Assembly: GCA_027033675.1 (NCBI GenBank)
Contig: JALVKZ010000035.1
Coordinates: forward strand, 1 to 6,023
Length of the DNA stretch: 6,023 bases
Direction: 5' to 3'
Origin: Pyrodictiaceae archaeon
GTDB lineage: Archaea; Thermoproteota; Thermoprotei_A; Sulfolobales; Pyrodictiaceae
Both the position numbers and the translations under genes were made by a program. Of this stretch, positions 1 to 5,217 are shown in pieces. Every line of letters begins with the position of its first letter. Position 1 is the first letter of the stretch. Under the pieces are notes generated by a model that worked only from the letters and a program-made list of their open reading frames with translations, made no database searches and was not told the DNA's origin.

Positions 1-25
1 GGAGCAAGATACTAACATTGATGAG

Positions 26-1210
26 ATGTATAGACAGTACATTATTAGGCTTGAGAGAAAGCTGCGAGAACTAGAAGCTGAGCGTATGGAGCTAAGGAGG
101 GAGCTTAGACGCTACAAGATGGAGGTTGATAAGCTTCTTAGTCCTCCTCTGATAGAGGCTATTGTGCTAAGTGTGCTCCCGGATGGAAGGGCTGTGGTTA
201 AGAGTAGTACAGGCCCTAATCTCGTAGTTAATGTGTCATCGTATATCGATCCGGGTAGGCTTAAGCCTGGAACCTATGTCGCGCTAAACCAGAGAGGCTC
301 AACTATAGTTGAGATATTGCCGCAGTACGAGGACCCCTATGTGAGTGCCATGGAGGTTGTGGAGAAGCCTAGGGTCAGCTTCGACGATATAGGTGGGTTG
401 GAGGAGCAGAAGAGGGAGCTCTACGAGGCAGTTATCCTGCCATTGACGAAGCCTGATCTCTTCCGCGAGCTTGGTATAGAGCCTCCTAAGGGCGTGCTTC
501 TATACGGACCGCCTGGCTGTGGTAAGACCTTGCTTGCGAGAGCAGTTGCATCAATGAGTAATGCTGCTTTCATACGCGTTGTTGGCTCAGAGTTTGTTCA
601 CAAGTATATAGGCGAGGGCGCTCGTATAGTAAGGGAAGTATTTAAGCTGGCAAGGAAGAAGGCCCCATCAATAGTATTTATAGATGAGATAGATGCAATA
701 GCGGCTAAGAGAATAGACATAGGCACTAGTGGTGAACGAGAGGTGCAGAGAACACTAATGCAGTTACTAGCCGAGCTAGACGGATTCAACCCCCTAGGCA
801 ACGTAAAGGTAATCGCCGCGACTAACCGCATAGACATACTGGATCCAGCCATACTGAGGCCCGGTAGGTTCGATAGACTAGTCTATGTGCCGCCGCCCAA
901 TGAAAAGGCTAGAGTAGAGATATTCAGGATACATACCAGGAAGATGAGATTAGCAGATGATGTCGACTTCACTCAGCTAGCCAGGCTAACAGAAGGGGCG
1001 ACAGGAGCCGATATAAGAGCAATAGTAATAGAGGCTGGGTACTTTGCCCTGCGAGCAAACAGAAAAATAGTAACAATGGCAGACTTCCTGGCAGCTATAG
1101 AGAAGGTTATGAAGAAGAGGAGAAGACCCTATGCCGATGTAACAGAGTATGGTGAGGAACAAGTCCCGATAAGCAAGCGGAGCGAGAACACGGCAGTGAT
1201 GCACATGTAG
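26..1210 (+). CDS. pan: Proteasome-activating nucleotidase (PAN), AAA+ ATPase; 5' end possibly outside window
   Basis: PAN is the hexameric archaeal homologue of the 19S Rpt ring. It unfolds proteins with ATP and feeds them to the 20S proteasome in the cytoplasm. Seen here, numbering from the ATG at 26: an N-terminal coiled coil (about 1-38, Leu/Arg/Glu heptads), a conserved SPP turn at 39-41, an OB-fold (about 42-100), then the AAA+ module. The module has Walker A GPPGCGKT at 161-168, the aromatic-hydrophobic-Gly pore loop Y194-I195-G196, Walker B IVFIDE at 216-221, sensor-1 N267, and the RPGRFDR arginine-finger region at 278-284. A helical C-domain follows to residue 394. Length is near normal (about 390-430). 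The frame stays open upstream to base 2 and reads acidic residues before the Met, so the real start may lie left of the window. The extreme C-terminus is V-M-H-M rather than hydrophobic-Tyr-X, which is unusual. It is convergent with the next gene. The family call is very secure; the start is not. Confidence 0.96.
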   Translation: MYRQYIIRLERKLRELEAERMELRRELRRYKMEVDKLLSPPLIEAIVLSVLPDGRAVVKSSTGPNLVVNVSSYIDPGRLKPGTYVALNQRGSTIVEILPQYEDPYVSAMEVVEKPRVSFDDIGGLEEQKRELYEAVILPLTKPDLFRELGIEPPKGVLLYGPPGCGKTLLARAVASMSNAAFIRVVGSEFVHKYIGEGARIVREVFKLARKKAPSIVFIDEIDAIAAKRIDIGTSGEREVQRTLMQLLAELDGFNPLGNVKVIAATNRIDILDPAILRPGRFDRLVYVPPPNEKARVEIFRIHTRKMRLADDVDFTQLARLTEGATGADIRAIVIEAGYFALRANRKIVTMADFLAAIEKVMKKRRRPYADVTEYGEEQVPISKRSENTAVMHM

Positions 1211-1230
1211 TCTTTCTGGGTTTTGTCCTT
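1211..1230 (+). terminator. Pyrimidine/T-rich probable terminator of PAN
   Basis: Immediately after the PAN stop codon the plus strand is T-rich (runs TCTTTCT and TTTTG, then TCCTT). Archaeal RNA polymerase commonly terminates at such T-rich tracts without a hairpin. It lies in the 29-base gap between two convergent genes, where termination is expected. No matching T-run is seen on the minus strand for the convergent gene. Confidence 0.4.
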
Positions 1231-1239
1231 CATGGCTTC

Positions 1240-1965
1240 TTAGACTACTTGCTTGGACCTAGTGCTTCTTTTCATTGATGCCTTGGATTCTTTTACTGCT
1301 CTGTGGATTCTTCGTAAACGAAGCCAAGTAGAAGCCATTCTCGTGACCATTCTTCTCCATTCCTCCTCTGTTACGCGTTTGTAATATAGCTCTACTCTTC
1401 CATCACCTATTTCGCGATACCCGGTCTTGAGGTACTTTTCGCCATTACGTAAAGCAAATACCGTGCAATAAGTTAGTAAGCAGACAATTGGCTTAGCCTC
1501 CTTACCCCCCATCTTTTCGAGTTCACACTCTCCCCTCTCTACGTCAAAGAATATGCACCTACCCATGGTCTCTGTATCAAGCCGGTAGATACGTACCCAG
1601 CCACCAGGTGTTCTAATTAGCTCGCTTGGCTGCTTTAGCACCCTTTCCTGGAAAGCGGGGGGTAGTTTTCTCACCTCGTTCTCTATGATGAACGCGCCGC
1701 TGCGGAAGACACAGCAACGGTTACAGCCGCGTGGACACTCCATGCGATAAGCGTCTCGAAGCACGCTCTCGTTTAGTTCCTCAAATACTTCTAGGTTTAC
1801 ATGAGTACCAGGCGTCGGTCTGAAAACGGCAAGGAGCCTCTTCAGCCTAGGGCTATAATATACTCCGTTAAACCACTTCTTTAGCCTAGCTGCCTCGCGT
1901 AGCGCATAGATATTCCAGGCCCTGTCCTGCCTTCTTGGTTCGCGCAGAACATATATCTTGGCCAT
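1240..1965 (-). CDS. YkgJ-type (CxxCxxCC family) cysteine-cluster protein, putative metal or Fe-S binding
   Basis: This 241-residue protein carries the cysteine signature of the YkgJ / UPF0153 family, a widespread group predicted to chelate zinc or iron or hold an Fe-S cluster; its biochemical role is unsettled. Seen here: a basic N-terminal part without a signal peptide (1-70), then C77-x3-C81-x2-C84-C85. Further cysteines lie at C137 (in GRCIFFD), C147 (GECELE), C162 (KPIVC) and C167, giving eight in total, the spacing expected of two half-sites in the family. The first pair is separated by three residues rather than the usual two. The C-terminal tail (about 205-241) is strongly basic and could contact nucleic acid, which is only inference. 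The ATG at 1963-1965 is chosen; no strong SD precedes it, but a TATA-like box lies about 55 bases upstream. It is convergent with PAN and follows the metallopeptidase-like gene by 104 bases on the same strand. No specific substrate can be named. Confidence 0.82.
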   Translation of the reverse strand: MAKIYVLREPRRQDRAWNIYALREAARLKKWFNGVYYSPRLKRLLAVFRPTPGTHVNLEVFEELNESVLRDAYRMECPRGCNRCCVFRSGAFIIENEVRKLPPAFQERVLKQPSELIRTPGGWVRIYRLDTETMGRCIFFDVERGECELEKMGGKEAKPIVCLLTYCTVFALRNGEKYLKTGYREIGDGRVELYYKRVTEEEWRRMVTRMASTWLRLRRIHRAVKESKASMKRSTRSKQVV

Positions 1966-2016
1966 TCTTGTTTCGCACCATCCACTAGTAACATGGAATA
2001 CTGCTTCAGATACCAG

Positions 2017-2026
2017 TTCTTATACC
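2017..2026 (-). promoter_or_regulatory. TATA-like box upstream of the YkgJ-type gene
   Basis: Read on the minus strand the site is GGTATAAGAA. Transcription would be expected to start about 25 bases downstream, near 1996, leaving a leader of roughly 30 nt before the ATG at 1965. The 104-base gap that holds it supports an independent promoter for this gene. The call rests only on AT content and spacing. Confidence 0.35.
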
Positions 2027-2069
2027 CTTCTTAAGCCACTCTTTCATTAAGAAGTTAGGAGGATTTATG

Positions 2070-2501
2070 TTAGCCAAGATTAGTGCTTCTTAGAGATTCG
2101 CGAATGAGCCTGCATACCTCGTCCTTGGCCCTGTTGCTTATTCTGTTTAAGAATTTCCTCATATTCCTCTTTTTACTCCAGTCGCCGTGCTGTCTTAATC
2201 CCCCACTAAAATTTTTAGGTATATGAAGCAGCTCGTGTACAATGGTCTCAACAATGTCGTTGCAGCTGAGTCTGGCAAATTTCTCTGAAACAAGCTCTAT
2301 TACGTATGTAGGGTCGCATATTTCAAGCCTTACAAAGGGTGCTGGCAGTCCCCATATGCGTGCAAGGGCCGTAGTTTTGGATCCTTTGCTCCAAACAATA
2401 TATACCTTATCTAGTCTAATGTGGTTAAGGCCGAGTTCTTTTACGAGAAGTTCCAGTGCTTTATGGAGCTTATCGTCAGTTATGAACCTTAGTCGGGGCA
2501 G
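2070..2501 (-). CDS. Small HELLH metallopeptidase-like protein (archaeal/phage metallopeptidase family), apparent CTG start
   Basis: This frame encodes a 143-residue protein if it starts at the CTG at 2499-2501. The zinc-protease motif H89-E90-L91-L92-H93 is followed by IPKNFSGGLRQHG (94-106), where H105 could be the third metal ligand. Upstream are W37-SKGSK-42, ARIWGLP (47-53) and YVIELVSEKF (66-75). This motif order matches, from memory, the small archaeal predicted metallopeptidases (COG4900-like, related to the 'putative phage metallopeptidase' domain), usually about 130-150 residues. Their natural substrate is unknown, and no signal peptide or membrane segment is visible. The frame is open only back to a TGA at 2532-2534, and no ATG, GTG or TTG occurs before M114, beyond the active site. 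CTG at 2501 sits 6 nt after GAGGGGAG and gives an N-terminus of natural family length. It lies 91 bases downstream of the PhoH-like gene and is probably co-transcribed. Alternatives are a pseudogene that lost its start, or a sequencing error. Confidence 0.75.
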   Translation of the reverse strand: MPRLRFITDDKLHKALELLVKELGLNHIRLDKVYIVWSKGSKTTALARIWGLPAPFVRLEICDPTYVIELVSEKFARLSCNDIVETIVHELLHIPKNFSGGLRQHGDWSKKRNMRKFLNRISNRAKDEVCRLIRESLRSTNLG

Positions 2502-2507
2502 CGATGT

Positions 2508-2515
2508 CTCCCCTC
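2508..2515 (-). promoter_or_regulatory. SD-like site supporting a CTG start
   Basis: On the minus strand GAGGGGAG lies 6 nt before the CTG at 2499-2501. It contains GGAG and GAGG, both 4-nt matches to the archaeal SD consensus AGGAGGTGAT, at a normal distance. It is the feature that selects CTG over other non-standard codons such as ATA at 2481-2483. Confidence 0.45.
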
Positions 2516-2592
2516 GACCTGTAGCAGTTTTTCAGTACGTGGTTGAGCAATTAGTGTTCCATATTCATGTTTGTATTTGATATGAAAGAGGG

Positions 2593-3750
2593 CTATCTTC
2601 TTCTCCTTCTTCGCCTAGTTTCTTCCTCCTCTGCTACCTCGTAGGCTCTTACTCCGACGCCTAGCAGTTTGCGGAACACAGCATCAAGGAACTTTACGTG
2701 GAACCCCCTTTGGCCGACGAAGGCACCGAACTCGCTGCTTCTGACCCTTACAGCTAGGTACGGTCCCTCGAAGTCTGCGTCGATTATGTGCTTGTATATC
2801 CAGCTGACGGGGTGGATGGCTCTTATTATATTTGTGAAGTCTAGTGTTAGCTCTACTGCTCTAAGCCTCATCTCGGTATCTTGTTCTATCTTCTGTATTC
2901 TCTCACCTCCCTTACCTACTAGCCTACCAAGATAGCCCTCCTTGACAACTATAAGTGCGTCTGGTACGTGCTCAGCTGTTATCTCGAACTGTTTCTTCGC
3001 ATCCACGAACTCTACAACTGTTATGACATCGGCGTCTGGTGCATAGATGCGCGCTGCATCGATGATTCTCTTTTCTACCTCGTTGAGCGGCCTATTCCTC
3101 ATCCTCATTTCCATTAAGAGGCGTATTCCTCTCCTAGCGCCTGGCCTAACTATGTCCTTAAGCCCGAGGTCTATTACCTTGGCGTTTTCCTCGCCTATTA
3201 GTACCTCGCGCATAACTGTTGCCCCGTCCCTTTCTACTCCATGGGGTTTTTGGAATACAGGGTCACCGGCTATGATAAACTTACTGTTTCTCCCTATTCT
3301 CATAAGTATCTCTATGCTGCTCTCCGGTGGAATGTTTTGTGCATCGTCAAGGAATATTATTGAGTCATCGAAGGTCCTTCCACGGAGGTAATGTGTGTCA
3401 GCGAATACTATTTTTCCCTTCTTCATAAGCTCCTCAACTTTACTCCACTCAACAAACTCCGATAATATATCTCGAAGATACGCGAATGCTATCTCGTAAA
3501 ACTGTTCGCCGAGCTCCTGGGCTGTAAGCTCCTTGCCGGTCACGACGTCAACAACTGGTCTTGATATTATTAGCCTCCTATACTTGCCCTCGGAGACAGC
3601 GTCTATACCGTATAGTACGCTAAACAAGCTCTTACCGCTACCAGTGGGTCCAAATAACCCTACAATCTCGTACTCGTCGCTGGTAAGCGCCTTGAGCATC
3701 TCTTCTTGACCTCTACTCATCGGCTTAAGCTTATCAAGCAAAGCACCCAT
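2593..3750 (-). CDS. PhoH-family ATPase with two C-terminal KH-like motifs
   Basis: PhoH-type P-loop ATPases resemble helicase cores and are linked to RNA metabolism. This 385-residue archaeal form joins one to RNA-binding modules. Seen here: Walker A GPTGSGKS (34-41), the PhoH signature RPVVDV (64-69), YLRGRTF (121-127), Walker B IIFLDDAQN (131-139), and sensor-like AGDPVFQ (161-167). A linker to about 255 leads to a KH domain with G279-K-G-G282 and a second KH-like segment with G346-Q-R-G349. The tail is four Glu, one Thr and then seven consecutive Arg. No PIN nuclease domain precedes the ATPase, unlike the related archaeal PIN-ATPase-KH proteins. The ATG at 3748-3750 is preceded by GGGTGA with 6-nt spacing, a good archaeal SD. 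It is divergent from taw3 and followed 91 bases later by the metallopeptidase-like gene. An ATP-driven RNA-remodelling role is inferred; the target RNA is unknown. Confidence 0.9.
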   Translation of the reverse strand: MGALLDKLKPMSRGQEEMLKALTSDEYEIVGLFGPTGSGKSLFSVLYGIDAVSEGKYRRLIISRPVVDVVTGKELTAQELGEQFYEIAFAYLRDILSEFVEWSKVEELMKKGKIVFADTHYLRGRTFDDSIIFLDDAQNIPPESSIEILMRIGRNSKFIIAGDPVFQKPHGVERDGATVMREVLIGEENAKVIDLGLKDIVRPGARRGIRLLMEMRMRNRPLNEVEKRIIDAARIYAPDADVITVVEFVDAKKQFEITAEHVPDALIVVKEGYLGRLVGKGGERIQKIEQDTEMRLRAVELTLDFTNIIRAIHPVSWIYKHIIDADFEGPYLAVRVRSSEFGAFVGQRGFHVKFLDAVFRKLLGVGVRAYEVAEEEETRRRRRRR

Positions 3751-3756
3751 TGTCCG

Positions 3757-3762
3757 TCACCC
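3757..3762 (-). promoter_or_regulatory. Shine-Dalgarno site of the PhoH-KH gene
   Basis: The minus strand reads GGGTGA, then six bases, then ATG at 3750. GGTGA is a strong match to the anti-SD of archaeal 16S rRNA, and it fixes the start of the PhoH-KH protein. Confidence 0.6.
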
Positions 3763-3810
3763 GGGGTTTCTGTCTCTACGTCCCGTAGAAGCACTAGGAG
3801 AAAGCAAGCC

Positions 3811-3819
3811 CTTATCAAT
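3811..3819 (-). promoter_or_regulatory. Candidate TATA-like box for the PhoH-KH gene
   Basis: On the minus strand ATTGATAAG lies in the divergent gap and predicts initiation near 3790, giving a leader of about 40 nt before the ATG at 3750. The match is modest and the call rests on position and AT content only. Confidence 0.3.
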
Positions 3820-3869
3820 CTTCTAGCCCATGCCTAACGAGATTTCTACTAATCCCGACAACAGAGCCC

Positions 3870-3879
3870 AAATACTATA
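3870..3879 (+). promoter_or_regulatory. Candidate TATA-like box for taw3
   Basis: AAATACTATA in the divergent gap lies about 70 bases before the GTG at 3948. Initiation about 25 bases downstream, near 3900, would leave a leader of roughly 45 nt. A second AT-rich spot (CTTAACAC, around 3892-3899) is a possible alternative. The assignment is tentative. Confidence 0.3.
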
Positions 3880-3917
3880 GAGGAGTAGAGACTTAACACT
3901 AGACCGCCTCCACGACT

Positions 3918-3929
3918 TACACGAGTGTA
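3918..3929 (+). repeat. Short inverted repeat TACAC-GA-GTGTA upstream of taw3
   Basis: Two perfect 5-base arms flank a 2-base centre, between the putative promoter and the GTG start of taw3. A dimeric regulator could bind here, but symmetry this short also occurs by chance. No second copy was noticed elsewhere in the window. Confidence 0.3.
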
Positions 3930-3947
3930 CTAGGGGATAAGGCCTCC

Positions 3948-4583
3948 GTGGCGTCACGTAACTTTAACGAGGAGAAGATAAAGGCGTGGCACAGGCTATG
4001 GGAGGACCTAGAAATAGGTTATCTAGATACCGATATACTAGATATACTCGTGGAGTTCTTCCTCAGGCCCAAGAGCTTTACGAAGAGTAGCTGTTCTGGT
4101 AGAATAACGATTATTGACTCAGAATATCCTTGGGCAAAAGAGGAGACAATGACCATATTTAAGAAACACAGCGCTATAGCCGTGAATGAAGTAGAGGAAG
4201 CCTTGTCAAAACCTCATGCCAGCAATCTTTGGCTAAGTGTGCAGGGCCCCATATACCATGTCTATGTAAATGACTTGGAAGAAGCTAGAATTATTCTAGA
4301 GGCAGCACGAGAAGCAGGTTTTAAGCATAGCGGCATAATGGTTCTTGGTTCTCCTTTGCTTGTTGAGCTACGCACAGGAGTTAGAGCAGACATATTATTA
4401 GCAACTCTCAATGAATCGGTAATAGAGCCTAGTAAATTAACGCAAGTAGTGAGCATAGCCAATAGCGTGCTAGCTAAGGCAAAGGAAAGAAATAAGCGGC
4501 TCTTAGAATCGCTTCGTAGAAGAAGACCAAGGCAATTATGGCAACCAGCTATAGAGAGGGCAAAAAGACTAGGAATACTATGA
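3948..4583 (+). CDS. taw3: tRNA-Phe wybutosine-pathway methyltransferase Taw3 (TYW3 family)
   Basis: TYW3/Taw3 proteins N4-methylate the tricyclic base at position 37 of tRNA-Phe during wyosine/wybutosine synthesis, next to the anticodon, using S-adenosylmethionine. Seen in this 211-residue protein: helical N-terminus WHRLWEDLEIGYLD (14-27), the hallmark S47-S-C-S-G-R-I53, WAKE (62-65), SKPHASNLWLSVQGPIYHV (87-105) and GFKHSGIM (124-131). All are typical of archaeal TYW3-like proteins, and the length (about 200) is normal. The tail (176-211) is Arg/Lys-rich, suited to tRNA contact. GTG at 3948 is the only standard start between the in-frame stop at 3900-3902 and the conserved region; GGGGAT at 3933-3938 may act as a weak SD. 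It is divergent from the PhoH-KH gene, and the next gene begins 100 bases downstream. No other wyosine-pathway gene is present in the window. Confidence 0.93.
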   Translation: MASRNFNEEKIKAWHRLWEDLEIGYLDTDILDILVEFFLRPKSFTKSSCSGRITIIDSEYPWAKEETMTIFKKHSAIAVNEVEEALSKPHASNLWLSVQGPIYHVYVNDLEEARIILEAAREAGFKHSGIMVLGSPLLVELRTGVRADILLATLNESVIEPSKLTQVVSIANSVLAKAKERNKRLLESLRRRRPRQLWQPAIERAKRLGIL

Positions 4584-4618
4584 CATTGTATAATCCCTTA
4601 GTTGTCTCTGAACTATAA

Positions 4619-4626
4619 CTTATATT
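4619..4626 (+). promoter_or_regulatory. TATA-like box upstream of the two-CBS gene
   Basis: CTTATATT resembles the crenarchaeal TATA consensus and predicts a start site near 4648, about 35 nt before the ATG at 4684. A GTGA at 4674-4677 with 6-nt spacing could be the SD. It suggests that the CBS gene is transcribed separately from taw3. Confidence 0.42.
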
Positions 4627-4683
4627 CCTCTCAAGGCTAAGAAACGCTGACACGGTTAGAAGGAACGCGGTGCGTGACGAATA

Positions 4684-5127
4684 ATGTCTGAGTCCGTTCA
4701 AGCACTTGAGGAGGCCGAAGAACTTAGAGTAGCGGATGCAATGGTTCCACGTGTGATAACCTGCAAGCCGGACGAAACGGTTGCTGATGCAGCTCGTAAA
4801 ATGGCTGAAAACGATGTCGGTAGTGTCGTTGTTGTTGACGAAAAAGGCCTTATTATAGGTATATTGACTGAGGGTGACATTGTTCGAAGAGTAGTGGCAA
4901 AAGGCCTTGACCCGGGCCGCACACTTGTAAAACACGTCATGACGCCTAACCCTATAACAATATACGAGGATGCGCCACTATCAGCTGCAGCTGATCTAAT
5001 GAGCAGGAAGCGCATAGGCCACTTACCGGTAATCAATAAAGAAGAGAAACTCGTAGGAATAATAACGAGGAGCGACGTAATAAGATATGCCCCCGGCCTC
5101 ATAGAGCTATTGTACGTAAGAGCCTAA
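4684..5127 (+). CDS. Two-CBS-domain (Bateman module) protein
   Basis: CBS pairs form a Bateman module that binds adenosine compounds such as AMP, ATP or S-adenosylmethionine and acts as an energy or ligand sensor. This 147-residue protein is essentially only that module. CBS1 spans about 16-72 (VADAMVPRVITCKPDETV, then GSVVVVDEKGLIIGILTEGDIV) and CBS2 about 82-137 (VKHVMTPNPITIYED, then IGHLPVINKEEKLVGIITRSDVI). A short acidic N-terminus precedes them. No catalytic or DNA-binding domain, signal peptide or membrane segment is present, so it probably works by binding a partner, which cannot be named. The ATG at 4684 fits the family N-terminus. It precedes the four-CBS gene on the same strand by 90 bases, with a TATA-like box in between, so the two may share a theme but not necessarily a transcript. 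Confidence 0.92.
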   Translation: MSESVQALEEAEELRVADAMVPRVITCKPDETVADAARKMAENDVGSVVVVDEKGLIIGILTEGDIVRRVVAKGLDPGRTLVKHVMTPNPITIYEDAPLSAAADLMSRKRIGHLPVINKEEKLVGIITRSDVIRYAPGLIELLYVRA

Positions 5128-5171
5128 GGAGGCCCCGGGAACAAAAGCCTAACTATCAGTATTCGTCTATA

Positions 5172-5180
5172 GGTATAATA
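5172..5180 (+). promoter_or_regulatory. TATA-like box upstream of the four-CBS gene
   Basis: GGTATAATA lies in the 90-base gap after the two-CBS gene. Initiation about 25 bases downstream gives a leader of roughly 15 nt that would contain the GGTG at 5208-5211 and end at CTG 5218. A second AT-rich box (ACATAAG, around 5189-5195) would place the start almost on the CTG itself, a leaderless arrangement. Both options favour a gene start near 5218 rather than at 5386. Confidence 0.42.
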
Positions 5181-5207
5181 GCTACTTTACATAAGTTAAT
5201 ATTAATC

Positions 5208-5211
5208 GGTG
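5208..5211 (+). promoter_or_regulatory. SD-like GGTG supporting a CTG start
   Basis: GGTG matches the archaeal SD core and lies 6 nt before CTG 5218-5220, the same spacing as at the PhoH-KH gene and at the other apparent CTG start at 2501. The site is short, so alone it is weak evidence. Confidence 0.35.
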
Positions 5212-5217
5212 TAGAGC

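Noticed and set aside
2006..2047. Minus-strand 13-codon mini-frame beginning Met-Lys-Glu-Trp-Leu-Lys-Lys after the metallopeptidase stop codon
   Set aside because: It looks protein-like but is very short, has no SD at a proper distance, and overlaps the TATA-like box of the next gene. Not supportable as a gene.
2551..2568. ATG codons at 2568 and 2562 (minus) as possible starts for the metallopeptidase-like gene
   Set aside because: They are in another frame that stops after five codons (Met-Asn-Met-Glu-His), and the conserved frame itself has a TGA at 2532-2534 between them and the coding region.
2242..2580. Plus-strand open frame of 112 codons opposite the metallopeptidase-like gene
   Set aside because: It is Ser/Leu-rich with no recognisable motif, and the minus-strand frame across it encodes a conserved HELLH protein, so it is a shadow.
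3751..3947. Possible RNA gene in the 197-base divergent gap
   Set aside because: No tRNA-like arms, box C/D pattern or strong hairpin was found. Only weak promoter-like boxes and a 5-base inverted repeat are visible.
4698..5102. Minus-strand open frame opposite the two-CBS gene
   Set aside because: It is Ser/Thr-rich and motif-free, while the plus strand encodes two unmistakable CBS domains.
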